NCBI GenBank assembly: GCA_040752915.1
Contig: JBFMHB010000036.1
Coordinates: 1-33,398, forward strand
DNA length: 33,398 nucleotides
Direction of reading: 5' to 3'
Source of the DNA: Acidobacteriota bacterium
GTDB taxonomy: Bacteria; Acidobacteriota; UBA4820; DSQY01
In this document: piece by piece, positions 17,880 through 25,981 of the stretch
Numbering within the stretch: the stretch's first letter is position 1
Layout of the letters: every line of letters begins with the position of its first letter
The notes under the pieces: generated by a model
What the model was told of the DNA's origin: nothing
Database searches by the model: none
What the model saw: only the letters and a program-made list of their open reading frames with translations
Position numbers and translations under genes: made by a program

Positions 17880-20026
17880 AGGCCCGCCTCCTCGCCGCGG
17901 TCTTCCTCCTCATGTCGCTGGGCCTCTCGGCGCAGGTCGTGGTGGAGGAAATCGGCACCTTGCAGGACGCCTTCGTCAAGGCGGAGCAGTCCTTTGAAGC
18001 CTTTCGCTTCTCGGACGCCGTCAACGAGCTGGCTACCGTGGCGGAGACGCTCTCCCGATGGGAGGGATCCGGCCGACTCACTCCCTCTGACGAGGCGCTG
18101 TTTCAGAAGACCCTCGAGCTCCGGGGCGTCTGCTTCTTCAACCTCGGCCGGCTCGACGAAGCGCGCGCGGACTTCTCTCGGCTCGTCCAACTCCGGGCGG
18201 ACTACCCCTTCTCCCGGAGCCGGGCCCCGAAGGCCGTCCGGTTCTACGAGGAGACCCGGAACCTCCTCACCGGAACGGTGGACCTGGACGTGGATCCTGC
18301 CGACAGCCAGGTATTTCTGGATGGAAGGGCGCTCGGGACGGGAGCGGCCCGGTCCATTCCCGTGCTCAAGGGCCTCCACGTGTTCCGCTTCCTGCGTTCG
18401 GGATACGACCCGGCCGAACGGGAAGTCAACGTGGAGGTCGGAGGAAGGCAGGCCGTCTCCGTCAGGCTGGTGCCCAACGCCCGGACCATCTTCATCTTCG
18501 CTCAACCCCAGGGAGTCCAATTGAGCCTGAACGGGAAGGTGATCGGCAGGGCGGACCGCCCGGCCTCGACCCAGCCCGAGTGGGCCCACTATGCGAAGAC
18601 GATCCGGACCGACCCCGCCGCCGTCTACGTCATCCCCGCCTTGAACCTGCCCCCCGGAGAGCACACGGTGGTCCTCTCCAAACCCTGCTACGCCCCAAAG
18701 ACCTTCTTGTTGAACGTGGTCCTGGACCGGGAGAGAAACCTTCCCGGGTACGTCAAGACCGTGGTTCTCGAAAAAAAGACGGTGGACCTCGAAGTCACCT
18801 CCCGCCCCACAGGGGCCCAAGTTCTGGTAGATGGGTTGGAGATGGGTACAACCCCTTTTAGGACGAAGGGCTTCTGCATTGGGGAACACGAGTTTCTGGT
18901 CCAGAAGCCGGGGGTTGGAGAATTCCGCGCCCGACTGCCGGTGCCCGAAACCGCGGTCTTTCGCCTCGACGCCACCCTGCGGCCCACGCTGGTATGGGTA
19001 GGACTCACGCGCACCCATGAGGTTCCGCCGGAAGAACTCGCGGACCTTGCCGGCCTCCTCGACGAAAAGATGGCCGCCCTGGGGCTCTTCAACGTGACCC
19101 CGGCCTCCGACGAACGGGATCCCCTCCTCCCCGACACGTTCTTCGTTCCCGGGGTCAGCCCGGAGGTGCGGGCCTCCACGACCGCCCTCTTGTGCGAGCG
19201 GTACCGCTGTCAGGGCCTTGTGGTGGCCCGACTCGAGCGGATTCCGGACTCGGAGGAGAGGGTCCTCTCTCTCCGGCTGTTCGCCCCGGGCCTTCCCGGA
19301 TTCGACGAGTTCACGAGCCGCGCGGCCGATGCGGCCCAGACGCTGGCGGCATTGAGTCTCCTGGACGAGCCCGTGCTGTCCTTCAGGCCGGACCGGATTC
19401 TTCCCGTCGGCGAGGCCGCGGGGCGTGGCGGGCCCGTCATTCTGCGGGACCTTTCCGCCTGGGGAGGGCCCGCCCCGGGCGACGGGCTTCTCGGGGTGGA
19501 CGGAGCCGTGGTCTCCGGAGCGCGGGAGGCCCGGGAGTGGCTCGCGCGGGCCCTGGAACCGGAGATCCGGATCCTCCACGATGGGCGCGAGAGAACGTGG
19601 AAGATCGTGCCTTCGGCGTTCACCCGCGTGGTGCCCGACGGACCGGACGCCAGGAAGCGGTTCCTGCTTGCCCGGCAAGCGCTTTTGAGCGCGGAGGGTC
19701 CGGCCCAGTCCAGGGCGGCCCGCCTCAACCTGGCCTTCGCCCACCTGAACATGGGCCGGCCGAGCGAGGCGCTCGAATGCCTGGAAGGCTCCCCCGAGTC
19801 CCTCGAAGGCTCGCCGGGAGCCTCGGCCGTCGCCTACGCCCGGGCCGTGGCCCTGCTTCACCTGGGCCGGACGGAGGAGGCCAGGCCCTTCCTCCTCGCG
19901 GCGGCGGGCGACCGGGACGGTTCGCTGGACGGTCTGGGGGACATGCTCATTCAGCCGCTCGCCGAGGATCTTCTCCGCCAGATCCCTCCACCGGCGGCTC
20001 CGATGGCCTCCCCACCCCGACGATGA
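17876..20026 (+). CDS. Secreted TPR / PEGA / PDZ-like multidomain protein
   Basis: A 716-residue exported protein. In order it shows a signal peptide (about 1-20, ending LSAQ), TPR-like helices (about 21-135), PEGA-like modules (first at about 136-203 with VDPADSQVFLDG, a second with an insertion, a third with SRPTGAQVLVDGLEMGTTPF), a mixed alpha/beta region (about 380-490), a PDZ-like stretch (DLSAWGGPAPGDGLLGVDG) and C-terminal TPR-like repeats (LNLAFAHLNMGRPSEALECL). I chose GTG 17876, with GGGGAGG eight bases upstream; it overlaps the previous stop by four bases, so translation is probably coupled. No enzyme motif is visible. Shared PEGA modules and tight linkage suggest it works with the upstream kinase in the envelope. 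Confidence 0.82.
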   Translation: MKARLLAAVFLLMSLGLSAQVVVEEIGTLQDAFVKAEQSFEAFRFSDAVNELATVAETLSRWEGSGRLTPSDEALFQKTLELRGVCFFNLGRLDEARADFSRLVQLRADYPFSRSRAPKAVRFYEETRNLLTGTVDLDVDPADSQVFLDGRALGTGAARSIPVLKGLHVFRFLRSGYDPAEREVNVEVGGRQAVSVRLVPNARTIFIFAQPQGVQLSLNGKVIGRADRPASTQPEWAHYAKTIRTDPAAVYVIPALNLPPGEHTVVLSKPCYAPKTFLLNVVLDRERNLPGYVKTVVLEKKTVDLEVTSRPTGAQVLVDGLEMGTTPFRTKGFCIGEHEFLVQKPGVGEFRARLPVPETAVFRLDATLRPTLVWVGLTRTHEVPPEELADLAGLLDEKMAALGLFNVTPASDERDPLLPDTFFVPGVSPEVRASTTALLCERYRCQGLVVARLERIPDSEERVLSLRLFAPGLPGFDEFTSRAADAAQTLAALSLLDEPVLSFRPDRILPVGEAAGRGGPVILRDLSAWGGPAPGDGLLGVDGAVVSGAREAREWLARALEPEIRILHDGRERTWKIVPSAFTRVVPDGPDARKRFLLARQALLSAEGPAQSRAARLNLAFAHLNMGRPSEALECLEGSPESLEGSPGASAVAYARAVALLHLGRTEEARPFLLAAAGDRDGSLDGLGDMLIQPLAEDLLRQIPPPAAPMASPPRR

Positions 20027-20049
20027 CGCGCGATGCGCACGGAGACGAG

Positions 20050-21099
20050 ATGGCACAGGACAAGCCCGAACCTCGCTTGACGGGCCTCAGCCACGGCGCC
20101 GGCTGAGCCTGCAAGCTCGGTCCGACGGACCTGGCGGAGGTTCTCCGCCGGCTGACCCCCATGACGGACCCCAGGCTCCTCACCCCCCCGGGGCACGTGG
20201 AGGACGCCGCCGCGTACCTTCTGGACGCGGACCGGGTTCTGCTGTTCACGACGGACTACTTTACGCCCGTCGTGGATGACCCGTTCCTCTTCGGGCAGAT
20301 CGCCGCCGCCAACGCCTTCTCGGACATTTACGCCATGGGGGGAAGCCCCACCCTCGCCTTGAACCTCCTCAACTTTCCGGCTCGCCGCGAGAACCGGTTC
20401 GAGGAGATGGCCGCCATTCTCGGGGGCGGCGCGGATAAAGCCAGAGAAGCCGGCTGCCTGATCGTCGGGGGGCACACGGTGGACGACCCCGAGCCGAAAT
20501 ACGGGCTCGCTGTCCTGGGCATGGCCCACCCCGACCATCTCCTTCGCAAGGGGGGGGCGCGGCCGGGCGATGACCTCTATCTGACCAAGCGCCTCGGAAC
20601 CGGGATCCTGGCCACGGCCTTCAAGGGAGGGGACATCGGCGAAGAGGCCTACGGGCCCGCGGTGGCCTCCATGGCGACCCTCAACCGGTCGGCCTCGGAG
20701 GCGGCCCGCGCGGCCGGGGTCACGGGGGCCACCGACGTGACGGGCTTCGGCCTTCTCGGCCACCTGCTCGAAATGTGCCGGGAGGCGGACCTCTCGGCCC
20801 GCCTCTCCTTCGATTCCCTTCCTTTCTTCGAGGGAGTGGAGCGGGAGGCCATGGAGGACAACGTCCCCGGGGGCACCCGGTCCAATCTGGCCATGGTGTC
20901 CCCCTTTCTGATTCCATCCGACCGCCTGAAGCCCCATCAGGTCCTCATGGCCGCCGACGCCCAGACGTCCGGCGGCCTCCTGCTCGCGGTGCCCCCGGAG
21001 CGCCGGGAGGTCTTCGAGTCGGAGTGCAAATCCAGAGGGCAGGCGTGTTGGAGGGTGGGGCGTTTCGAAGAAGGCCCCCTTCGGATCTCCCTCGCGTAG
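20050..21099 (+). CDS. selD: Selenide, water dikinase SelD, selenocysteine-containing (UGA at 20104-20106)
   Basis: SelD makes selenophosphate from selenide and ATP for Sec-tRNA and selenouridine synthesis. Reading from ATG 20050 (GGAG five bases upstream) gives SHGAG-U-ACK, with UGA as residue 19 and Lys22 just after. This aligns with the catalytic Cys17 and Lys20 of E. coli SelD, whose sequence there is SHGAGCGCK. The frame continues without another stop to 21099 (349 residues; E. coli has 347). The rest is unmistakable: TTDYFTPVVDDPFLFG, AFSDIYAMGG, GGHTVDDPEPKYGLAVLG and TDVTGFGLLGHL. A normal gene caller would start at ATG 20161 and lose the active site. ATG 20023 is also in frame and overlaps the preceding stop, but lacks a ribosome-binding site. 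No selA, selB or selC is in the window. Confidence 0.93.
20131..20151 (+). promoter_or_regulatory. selD: Candidate bacterial SECIS hairpin in selD
   Basis: A hairpin inside the coding sequence, 24 bases after the UGA: a 7-bp core stem GGCGGAG (20133-20139) with CTCCGCC (20143-20149), extended by U-G and C-G pairs, with a GUU apical loop. A GU in the apical loop, roughly 16-37 nt from the UGA, is what SelB-binding SECIS elements usually show. A second smaller hairpin (GGUCC/GGACC, 20119-20131) overlaps its base, so the true fold is uncertain. Confidence 0.5.
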
Positions 21100-21102
21100 G
21101 GT

Positions 21103-22089
21103 TCACCCCCCGCGGGGAAGCGCCTCGGGGCCCCGGCTCTTTCCGGCCAGACCTCCCGCACCGATGGCGACCGAACCGGAGCGCCCGTCGGCCCCTCCGG
21201 CCTCCCCCAGGAGCCAGGAGCGGGTCCGGCGGGCGTCGCCGAGACGGGAGTCCTTCCCGGCCGCACCGAGAAAAACGAAGGTGAAGGGGCGGTCCCCGAT
21301 GCGGGCCCTCATCAGAAGGCAATAGCCCGATTCGGCAATGTACCCGGTCTTGGTCAGTCCGATGGACCAGGTCCCGTCGTGAACCAGACCATTTGAGTTG
21401 CCAAAAAAGCGGACCCTGCCGGAGGTCCGCGAAATCACCTCCAGTTGGGGGGCCGTGGACATGTCACAGAGGCTCCCGTACCGCCAGGCCGCTTCGGCCA
21501 GCCGGAGCAGGTCCCTCGCCGTGGATACGTTGCGCGGATCGAGACCCGTCGGATCCACATACCGGGTGTGCGCCATGCCAAGCTCGGCGGCCTTCCGGTT
21601 CATGGCGGCCACGAACGCCGCCGTTCCGCCCGGGTAGGTCCTCGCCAGCGCGTGGGCGGCACGGTTGTCCGAAGCCGTGAGGGCGATACGCAGGAGTTCG
21701 CCGCGCGTGAGCACCCATCCGACGGGCAGGTGGGAAGCCGACTGCTTGAGCCGATCCACGTCGCTCTCCTCGATGAGGATCGGCTCCGCGAGGGGAAGGT
21801 GGGAATCGAGCAGAACCATGGCGGTCATGATCTTGGTCAGGGAAGCCACGGGTCGCACCCGGTCCGGGTCCTTCTCAAACAAGATGCGGCCCGTGGCCGA
21901 GTCGGCCACCAGGGCGCTCTCGGAGCGCAGCCTCAAACGAGAAGGATCCAGGGCCGGCCAGGGCTTGTGAGCCCTGGCCTCCCTCCCCTGAAACCGCGAG
22001 GGGAAGAATGCGTCCCGCCGGGCCGGGTCGCCGAGGGCCGCGGGGGCGAGGCAGAAGAGAAGGCCCAGGCAGATTCCTCGGAGCCTCAA
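21103..22089 (-). CDS. D-alanyl-D-alanine carboxypeptidase (PBP5/6 type, S11)
   Basis: A periplasmic low-molecular-weight penicillin-binding protein that trims the terminal D-Ala from peptidoglycan stem peptides. The 328-residue product has a signal peptide (MRLRGICLGLLFCLAPAALG) and all three active-site motifs: SLTK (Ser83 to Lys86), SDN (140-142) and KTG (247-249). The C-terminus lacks an obvious long extension with an amphipathic anchor, so it may be shorter than E. coli PBP5 (about 400 residues). I chose TTG 22089 because it gives a clean signal peptide with AAAGGGA upstream; the frame is open further upstream but overlaps the macro-domain gene. It converges on selD with only three bases between the stops. 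Confidence 0.9.
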   Translation of the reverse strand: MRLRGICLGLLFCLAPAALGDPARRDAFFPSRFQGREARAHKPWPALDPSRLRLRSESALVADSATGRILFEKDPDRVRPVASLTKIMTAMVLLDSHLPLAEPILIEESDVDRLKQSASHLPVGWVLTRGELLRIALTASDNRAAHALARTYPGGTAAFVAAMNRKAAELGMAHTRYVDPTGLDPRNVSTARDLLRLAEAAWRYGSLCDMSTAPQLEVISRTSGRVRFFGNSNGLVHDGTWSIGLTKTGYIAESGYCLLMRARIGDRPFTFVFLGAAGKDSRLGDARRTRSWLLGEAGGADGRSGSVAIGAGGLAGKSRGPEALPRGG

Positions 22090-22112
22090 CAGAGCATCCC
22101 TTTCGTCTCCCT

Positions 22113-22637
22113 CTACAGGGAGAGTCCCATCTCGTCCGCCGTGGCGCGGTACAGGTCGTAGTCGCTCCGGCCGAAGCAGACGAAGACCACGCGTTCGGGC
22201 AGGCCGTTCCGGGCGAGGAACTCCGACGTGGTCTCCAGGGCGACCCGGCAGGCCTCGCGGGGAGGATAGCCGTACGCGCCCGTGCTGATGGCGGGGAAGG
22301 CCACGGACTTGAGCCCCCGCTCCGCGGCCAGGGTCAGGCAACTGCGGTAACAGGAGGCCAGAGCCTGCTCCTCCCCCTCCCGCCCGCCCCTCCAGACGGG
22401 ACCCACCGTGTGGAGGACGAACCGGGCCTTGAGGCCGTATCCGCCGGTGATCACCGCCCGGCCCGTTTCGCACCCGCCGAGCCCCCGGCATTCCTCCAGC
22501 AGCCCGGGGCCCGCGGCCCGGTGAATGGCCCCGTCCACGCCCCCTCCCCCGAGCAGGGTCGGATTCGCGGCATTGACGACGGCGTCCGTGGTCTGGAGCG
22601 TGATGTCCCCCATTTCCACGGTCATACGCGCCGCCAT
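22113..22637 (-). CDS. Macro-domain protein (ADP-ribose / O-acetyl-ADP-ribose hydrolase type)
   Basis: A 174-residue stand-alone macro domain. It shows the ligand-binding signature AVVNAANPTLLGGGGVDGAIH near the N-terminus and the second loop AISTGAYGYPPREA, both typical of the YmdB/MacroD-type hydrolases that remove ADP-ribose from proteins or deacetylate O-acetyl-ADP-ribose. The Asn and Gly-rich loop residues expected for catalysis are present. It starts one base after the stop of the upstream SRPBCC gene, so the two are almost certainly co-expressed. No ADP-ribosyltransferase, sirtuin or toxin is in the window, so the target is unknown. Confidence 0.93.
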   Translation of the reverse strand: MAARMTVEMGDITLQTTDAVVNAANPTLLGGGGVDGAIHRAAGPGLLEECRGLGGCETGRAVITGGYGLKARFVLHTVGPVWRGGREGEEQALASCYRSCLTLAAERGLKSVAFPAISTGAYGYPPREACRVALETTSEFLARNGLPERVVFVCFGRSDYDLYRATADEMGLSL

Positions 22638-22638
22638 G

Positions 22639-23100
22639 TCAGGCTTTCTCCAGGGTTTCGCGAAGGCCTTGCAGAGCTCGTCCCCAAGCGATTTCGGTCC
22701 AGACCCGCGCCTCCACCCACTCGGGGGAGCGTCCCCATCCGGAGTGGACGAGATGGACTTCCGTGCACTCGGGCCCTCCGGCTTCCCCGCAGGCGTGAAA
22801 GGTCACCGTCACGTGGGTCAGCGGATCGCAACCGTTCATGACGTTTCGGAATTGCTTGGGACCCTTCCAGTCGAAGGCGAGGAGCCTCCCGGGCGCGGAG
22901 GCCGTGATTCGACACCCGAAGGTGCAGTCGTTTTCGCGGTCGTACGGGTCCCAGAAGAGCTCGAACTTGCCGCCCGCGTAGGGCTGGACCTCGGCGTGGC
23001 GGGTCAACCAGGTCTCCAGGAGGTCGTTTTCGGTGAACAGGGCGAAGGCGCGGTCCGGCGGGCACTTCAGGCGCACGACCAGGTGAATCACTTTCGTCAC
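22639..23100 (-). CDS. SRPBCC (AHSA1-type) protein
   Basis: A 153-residue protein of the START/Bet v1-like SRPBCC fold, nearest the activator-of-Hsp90 homologue 1 (AHSA1) group. Typical features are the opening strand IHLVVRLKCPPDRAFALFTE, the turn DLLETWLTRHAEVQPYAGGKFELFW, and a late ECTEVHLVHSGW strand before the long C-terminal helix. Such proteins bind hydrophobic ligands in a central cavity; few have known functions. I chose GTG 23100 because GGAGGTGA lies four bases upstream; a longer frame to 23190 overlaps the next gene. It is tightly linked to the macro-domain gene downstream. Confidence 0.85.
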   Translation of the reverse strand: MTKVIHLVVRLKCPPDRAFALFTENDLLETWLTRHAEVQPYAGGKFELFWDPYDRENDCTFGCRITASAPGRLLAFDWKGPKQFRNVMNGCDPLTHVTVTFHACGEAGGPECTEVHLVHSGWGRSPEWVEARVWTEIAWGRALQGLRETLEKA

Positions 23101-23170
23101 GCCGTCACCTCCCTGCGGGACGGCCCGTCCGTCCCGGCCCCTTAGAATGTGCCTTCCCGCCTCTCTGTCG

Positions 23171-23470
23171 TCAACCCCGGCCCGCGCCATCCTTCCAGGA
23201 CCACCATTTGAGGCGTTCGGGGTCTGGATCCGGCTCCGAGGCGAAGTACACGGCGCAGCGAAGGACGTAGAGCATGCATCGGTCCAGGCGGCACCTTCGA
23301 ATCCCGCACAGCTCCTGGTAGAGGGCCTCGGGGTCCCTGCCGGCGAGATCTTCGGGCGACCGGATCCCCAGATCCAAGAGGTCCTGGGCCACGGAGGGAC
23401 CGACCCCCGGGATGACCTGCAATCTCTTCAGGGCAGGGCGGTCCTGAGCCCGGGCCGACGGACGGCGCAT
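23171..23470 (-). CDS. Cdd1-family helix-hairpin-helix protein
   Basis: A 99-residue protein with an HhH motif (LQVIPGVGPSVAQDLLDLGI) followed by SPEDLAGRDPEALYQELC and the Cys-containing segment CRLDRCMLYVLRCAVYFA. This matches the small family named for the Cdd1 pathogenicity-locus protein, whose function is unknown. HhH motifs usually bind DNA backbone without sequence specificity, so a nucleic-acid role is plausible but unproven. Four Cys residues (in ELCGIRRCRLDRCMLYVLRC) could bind metal. It starts 13 bases after the transketolase stop. Confidence 0.82.
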   Translation of the reverse strand: MRRPSARAQDRPALKRLQVIPGVGPSVAQDLLDLGIRSPEDLAGRDPEALYQELCGIRRCRLDRCMLYVLRCAVYFASEPDPDPERLKWWSWKDGAGRG

Positions 23471-23483
23471 CGTCGCAGCCTGC

Positions 23484-25484
23484 CTAGTTCTTCGAAGCGA
23501 GGAGGGAAACGGCCCTCTCGGCGATGGCTTCGGGCGTGAGGCCCAGGTGCCGGAACACCTCTTCTCCCGGCGCCGAGGCGCCGAACCGGTCCACTCCGAT
23601 CACATCCCCTCGGTCCCCGACCACTTCTCGCCACCCGCGGGTCACGCCCGCCTCGGCGGCGAGGCACGGTAGGGAGGGCGGAAGGACCTCCCGCCGGTAG
23701 GCCTCGGGTTGGGCGAGAAAGGTCTCCACACAGGGAAGAGAGACCACGCGGGCGCGGATCCCGCGGCGACCGAGAAGGTCCCGGGCGGCCAGGACGGCGT
23801 GAACCTCCGATCCCGTCCCGGCCAGCACCACCTGTGGCGCCCCCCCTTCCGCCTCGCGCAGGACGTACCCGCCGCGTTCGAAGCCCGAGGCCATGGGAGC
23901 GGACTCGGGATCGAGAACGGGCAGGTTCTGGCGCGTGAGGGCCAGGACCGTGGGACCGGGCCCCCTCAGGGCCATCCGCCAGGCCTGGGCCGTCTCGTTG
24001 GCGTCGGCGGGCCGAAGAACCCTCAACCCCGGGATGGCCCTCAGGCTCAGGAGGTGTTCGATGGGCTGGTGGGTGGGGCCGTCCTCGCCGACGCCGATGG
24101 AGTCGTGGGTGAAGACGAAGACGGCGTGGGTCCCCATGAGCGCGGCCAGACGCAGGGCCGGGCGGGCGAAGTCGCAGAAGACGAGGAAGGTGGCGCCGTA
24201 GGGAAGGACCCCTCCGTGGAGGGCCATTCCGTTGACGGCGGCCCCCATGGCCAGCTCCCGGACTCCGAAGCGGAGGTTTCGTCCCTCGGGGTGGGAGGCC
24301 GAGAAGTCCAAGGATCCCTTGAGGAGGGTCTTGGTCGAAGGGGCGAGATCGGCGGATCCCCCCATGAGGGCTGGAACGGCGGCGGCGAGGGCGTTGAGGA
24401 CGGCGCCCGACGCGGTCCGCGTGGCCTGGGCCCCCTCGCCGGGACGAAAGACAGGTAGGGCGGCCTCCCACCCGTCCGGGAGCGTTCCGGCCAGGCGGGC
24501 TTCGAGCTCGGCGGAGGGACCGGGATAGGCCGCCCGGTAGGTCTCCATGGCCGCCCGCCAGACCTCGCGGGACCGGGCACCCCTGCGGAGGGTTTCGCGG
24601 CAGTGGGCCGAAACGTCGCCGGGAACGTGAAAGGAGGCATCCTCCGGCCATCCGAGGGCTCGCTTCGTGGACTTCGCCGCTTCCACCCCCAGCGGCTCGC
24701 CGTGGGAGGCCGCCGAATCCTGCTTCGGACTTCCGTAGCCGATGTGCGTGCGGACCATGACGAGGGAAGGCTTCCCTCGCTCCTGTCTTGCCGCGGCGAT
24801 GGCCGATTCGATGGCGCCCAGGTCGTTACCGTCCTCCACCCGAAGGACCTGCCACCCGTAGGCCTCGAAGCGCCGACCCACGTCCTCCGTGAAGGCCAGG
24901 TCGGTGGACCCTTCGATGGAGATCCGGTTCGAGTCGTAGAGGTAGACGATTTTGCCCAGGCCGAGCGTGCCCGCCAGGGAGGCGGCTTCGTGAGAGGCGC
25001 CCTCCATGAGGTCCCCGTCGGAAACGATGGCGTAGGTGAAGTGGTCCACCACCGTGTGCCCGGGTCGGTTATAGACCGCCGCCAGGTGCGCCTCGGCGAT
25101 GGCCATCCCCACGCCCATGGCGAAGCCCTGGCCGAGCGGCCCCGTGGTCGCCTCCACCCCGGGGACATGGCCGTACTCGGGGTGCCCCGGCGTGCGGGAG
25201 CCCCACTGCCGAAAGCGCTTCAACTCCTCCAGGGGAAGGTCGTACCCGTACAGGTGCAGGAGGGCGTAGAGGAGGGCCGATCCGTGGCCGGCCGATAGGA
25301 TAAAGCGATCTCGGTCGGGCCAGGCGGGATCGGTAGGGTCATGCTTCAAGAACCGGTCCCACAGGACATAGGCCATGGGGGCGGCGCCGAGCGGCATGCC
25401 CGGATGGCCGGACTTGGCCCGCTCCACCTGGTCCACGGAGAGGGTCCGGAGCGTGTTCACACAGAGGGCGTCGACGTCCGTCAT
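23484..25484 (-). CDS. tkt: Transketolase
   Basis: A thiamine-diphosphate enzyme that moves two-carbon ketol units between sugar phosphates in the non-oxidative pentose phosphate pathway. The 666-residue protein is the usual length. It shows [18 protein letters not shown] near the N-terminus, [35 protein letters not shown], the ThDP/Mg motif [18 protein letters not shown], and in the middle domain [20 protein letters not shown] chose ATG 25484, with AAGGAGA seven bases upstream; the frame is open to 25709 but that part overlaps the neighbouring gene. A hairpin upstream probably ends transcription from the preceding gene, so tkt may have its own promoter. Confidence 0.96.
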   Translation of the reverse strand: MTDVDALCVNTLRTLSVDQVERAKSGHPGMPLGAAPMAYVLWDRFLKHDPTDPAWPDRDRFILSAGHGSALLYALLHLYGYDLPLEELKRFRQWGSRTPGHPEYGHVPGVEATTGPLGQGFAMGVGMAIAEAHLAAVYNRPGHTVVDHFTYAIVSDGDLMEGASHEAASLAGTLGLGKIVYLYDSNRISIEGSTDLAFTEDVGRRFEAYGWQVLRVEDGNDLGAIESAIAAARQERGKPSLVMVRTHIGYGSPKQDSAASHGEPLGVEAAKSTKRALGWPEDASFHVPGDVSAHCRETLRRGARSREVWRAAMETYRAAYPGPSAELEARLAGTLPDGWEAALPVFRPGEGAQATRTASGAVLNALAAAVPALMGGSADLAPSTKTLLKGSLDFSASHPEGRNLRFGVRELAMGAAVNGMALHGGVLPYGATFLVFCDFARPALRLAALMGTHAVFVFTHDSIGVGEDGPTHQPIEHLLSLRAIPGLRVLRPADANETAQAWRMALRGPGPTVLALTRQNLPVLDPESAPMASGFERGGYVLREAEGGAPQVVLAGTGSEVHAVLAARDLLGRRGIRARVVSLPCVETFLAQPEAYRREVLPPSLPCLAAEAGVTRGWREVVGDRGDVIGVDRFGASAPGEEVFRHLGLTPEAIAERAVSLLASKN

Positions 25485-25501
25485 GGGGCGGTCTCCTTGG
25501 A

Positions 25502-25526
25502 AAAGGGCGCGACGGGATGGCCCTTT
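25502..25526 (-). terminator. Rho-independent-type terminator after the NifX-like gene
   Basis: On the - strand AAAGGGC (25526-25520) and GCCCTTT (25508-25502) form a 7-bp stem with an 11-base loop, followed by a further T. The hairpin begins at the last base of the stop codon of the NifX-like gene and lies 18 bases upstream of the tkt start. Confidence 0.6.
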
Positions 25527-25903
25527 CAATCGGTGCAGGGAACCTGACACCCGCTCGGGTCCGTCGGCCCCTTGGCGGGCTCCACCCCGCCGGCCTCCAG
25601 GCGGTCCAGGGCCTCCCGGCAGGTGGCCGAAACGCAGGTGGCGACGTGGACTCCGCTGTTCTGAAGAATCTGGAAAGACTCGCTGCCGATCTCTCCCGTA
25701 GCGACCCACGCCACGCCGAGTCCGGCGAGCATTTCGGCGGTCTTGGCGCCGGCGCCGAGGCCGAGGGAGGCGAAGGCCCGGTTGTCGATGATGCGCACGA
25801 GGCGCGTGTCCGTGTCGGCCAGGAAGACGTAGTGGGAGCGGCCGAACCGCTTCGATACGGGCCCGTCCAGGCTCTTGTCCATGGAGGTCACGGCGATGCG
25901 CAA
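25526..25903 (-). CDS. NifX/NifB-type (dinitrogenase Fe-Mo cofactor family) protein
   Basis: A protein of about 125 residues with the fold of the NifX / NafY / C-terminal NifB family: [30 protein letters not shown] at the start, then [24 protein letters not shown] and the following strand. In nitrogen fixers such proteins carry metal clusters; small stand-alone members occur widely and usually have unknown function. No nitrogenase gene is nearby. A Cys-rich tail (CVSATC, then CQVPC at the C-terminus) could bind a metal or cluster. I chose TTG 25903 because GGGGGGA lies upstream and the family normally starts with this strand; ATG 25933 would add ten residues but has no ribosome-binding site. 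Confidence 0.8.
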   Translation of the reverse strand: MRIAVTSMDKSLDGPVSKRFGRSHYVFLADTDTRLVRIIDNRAFASLGLGAGAKTAEMLAGLGVAWVATGEIGSESFQILQNSGVHVATCVSATCREALDRLEAGGVEPAKGPTDPSGCQVPCTD

Positions 25904-25981
25904 AGCGGTCCCCCCTATCCAGGCGTTGGCCATTTTAGCGCATGGTCCGAGCCCGAAAAAGGGCGCCGGAAAGTCCAGGAT

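Noticed and set aside
17684-20056. A 790-codon - strand open frame
   Set aside because: It is opposite the TPR-PEGA gene, Gly/Arg/Pro-biased, and has no signature; the + strand has signal peptides and domain motifs.
20104-20106. The UGA in selD as a true stop, making selD a pseudogene or a shorter gene
   Set aside because: The residues on both sides match the SelD active site in frame, and the rest of the gene is intact.
22090-22491. An upstream extension of the D,D-carboxypeptidase
   Set aside because: It would overlap the macro-domain gene by nearly 400 bases, and TTG 22089 gives a proper signal peptide.
25936-25970. A GCCC/GGGC hairpin after rmuC as a terminator
   Set aside because: The stem is only four base pairs, and the T-run is in the loop instead of after the stem.
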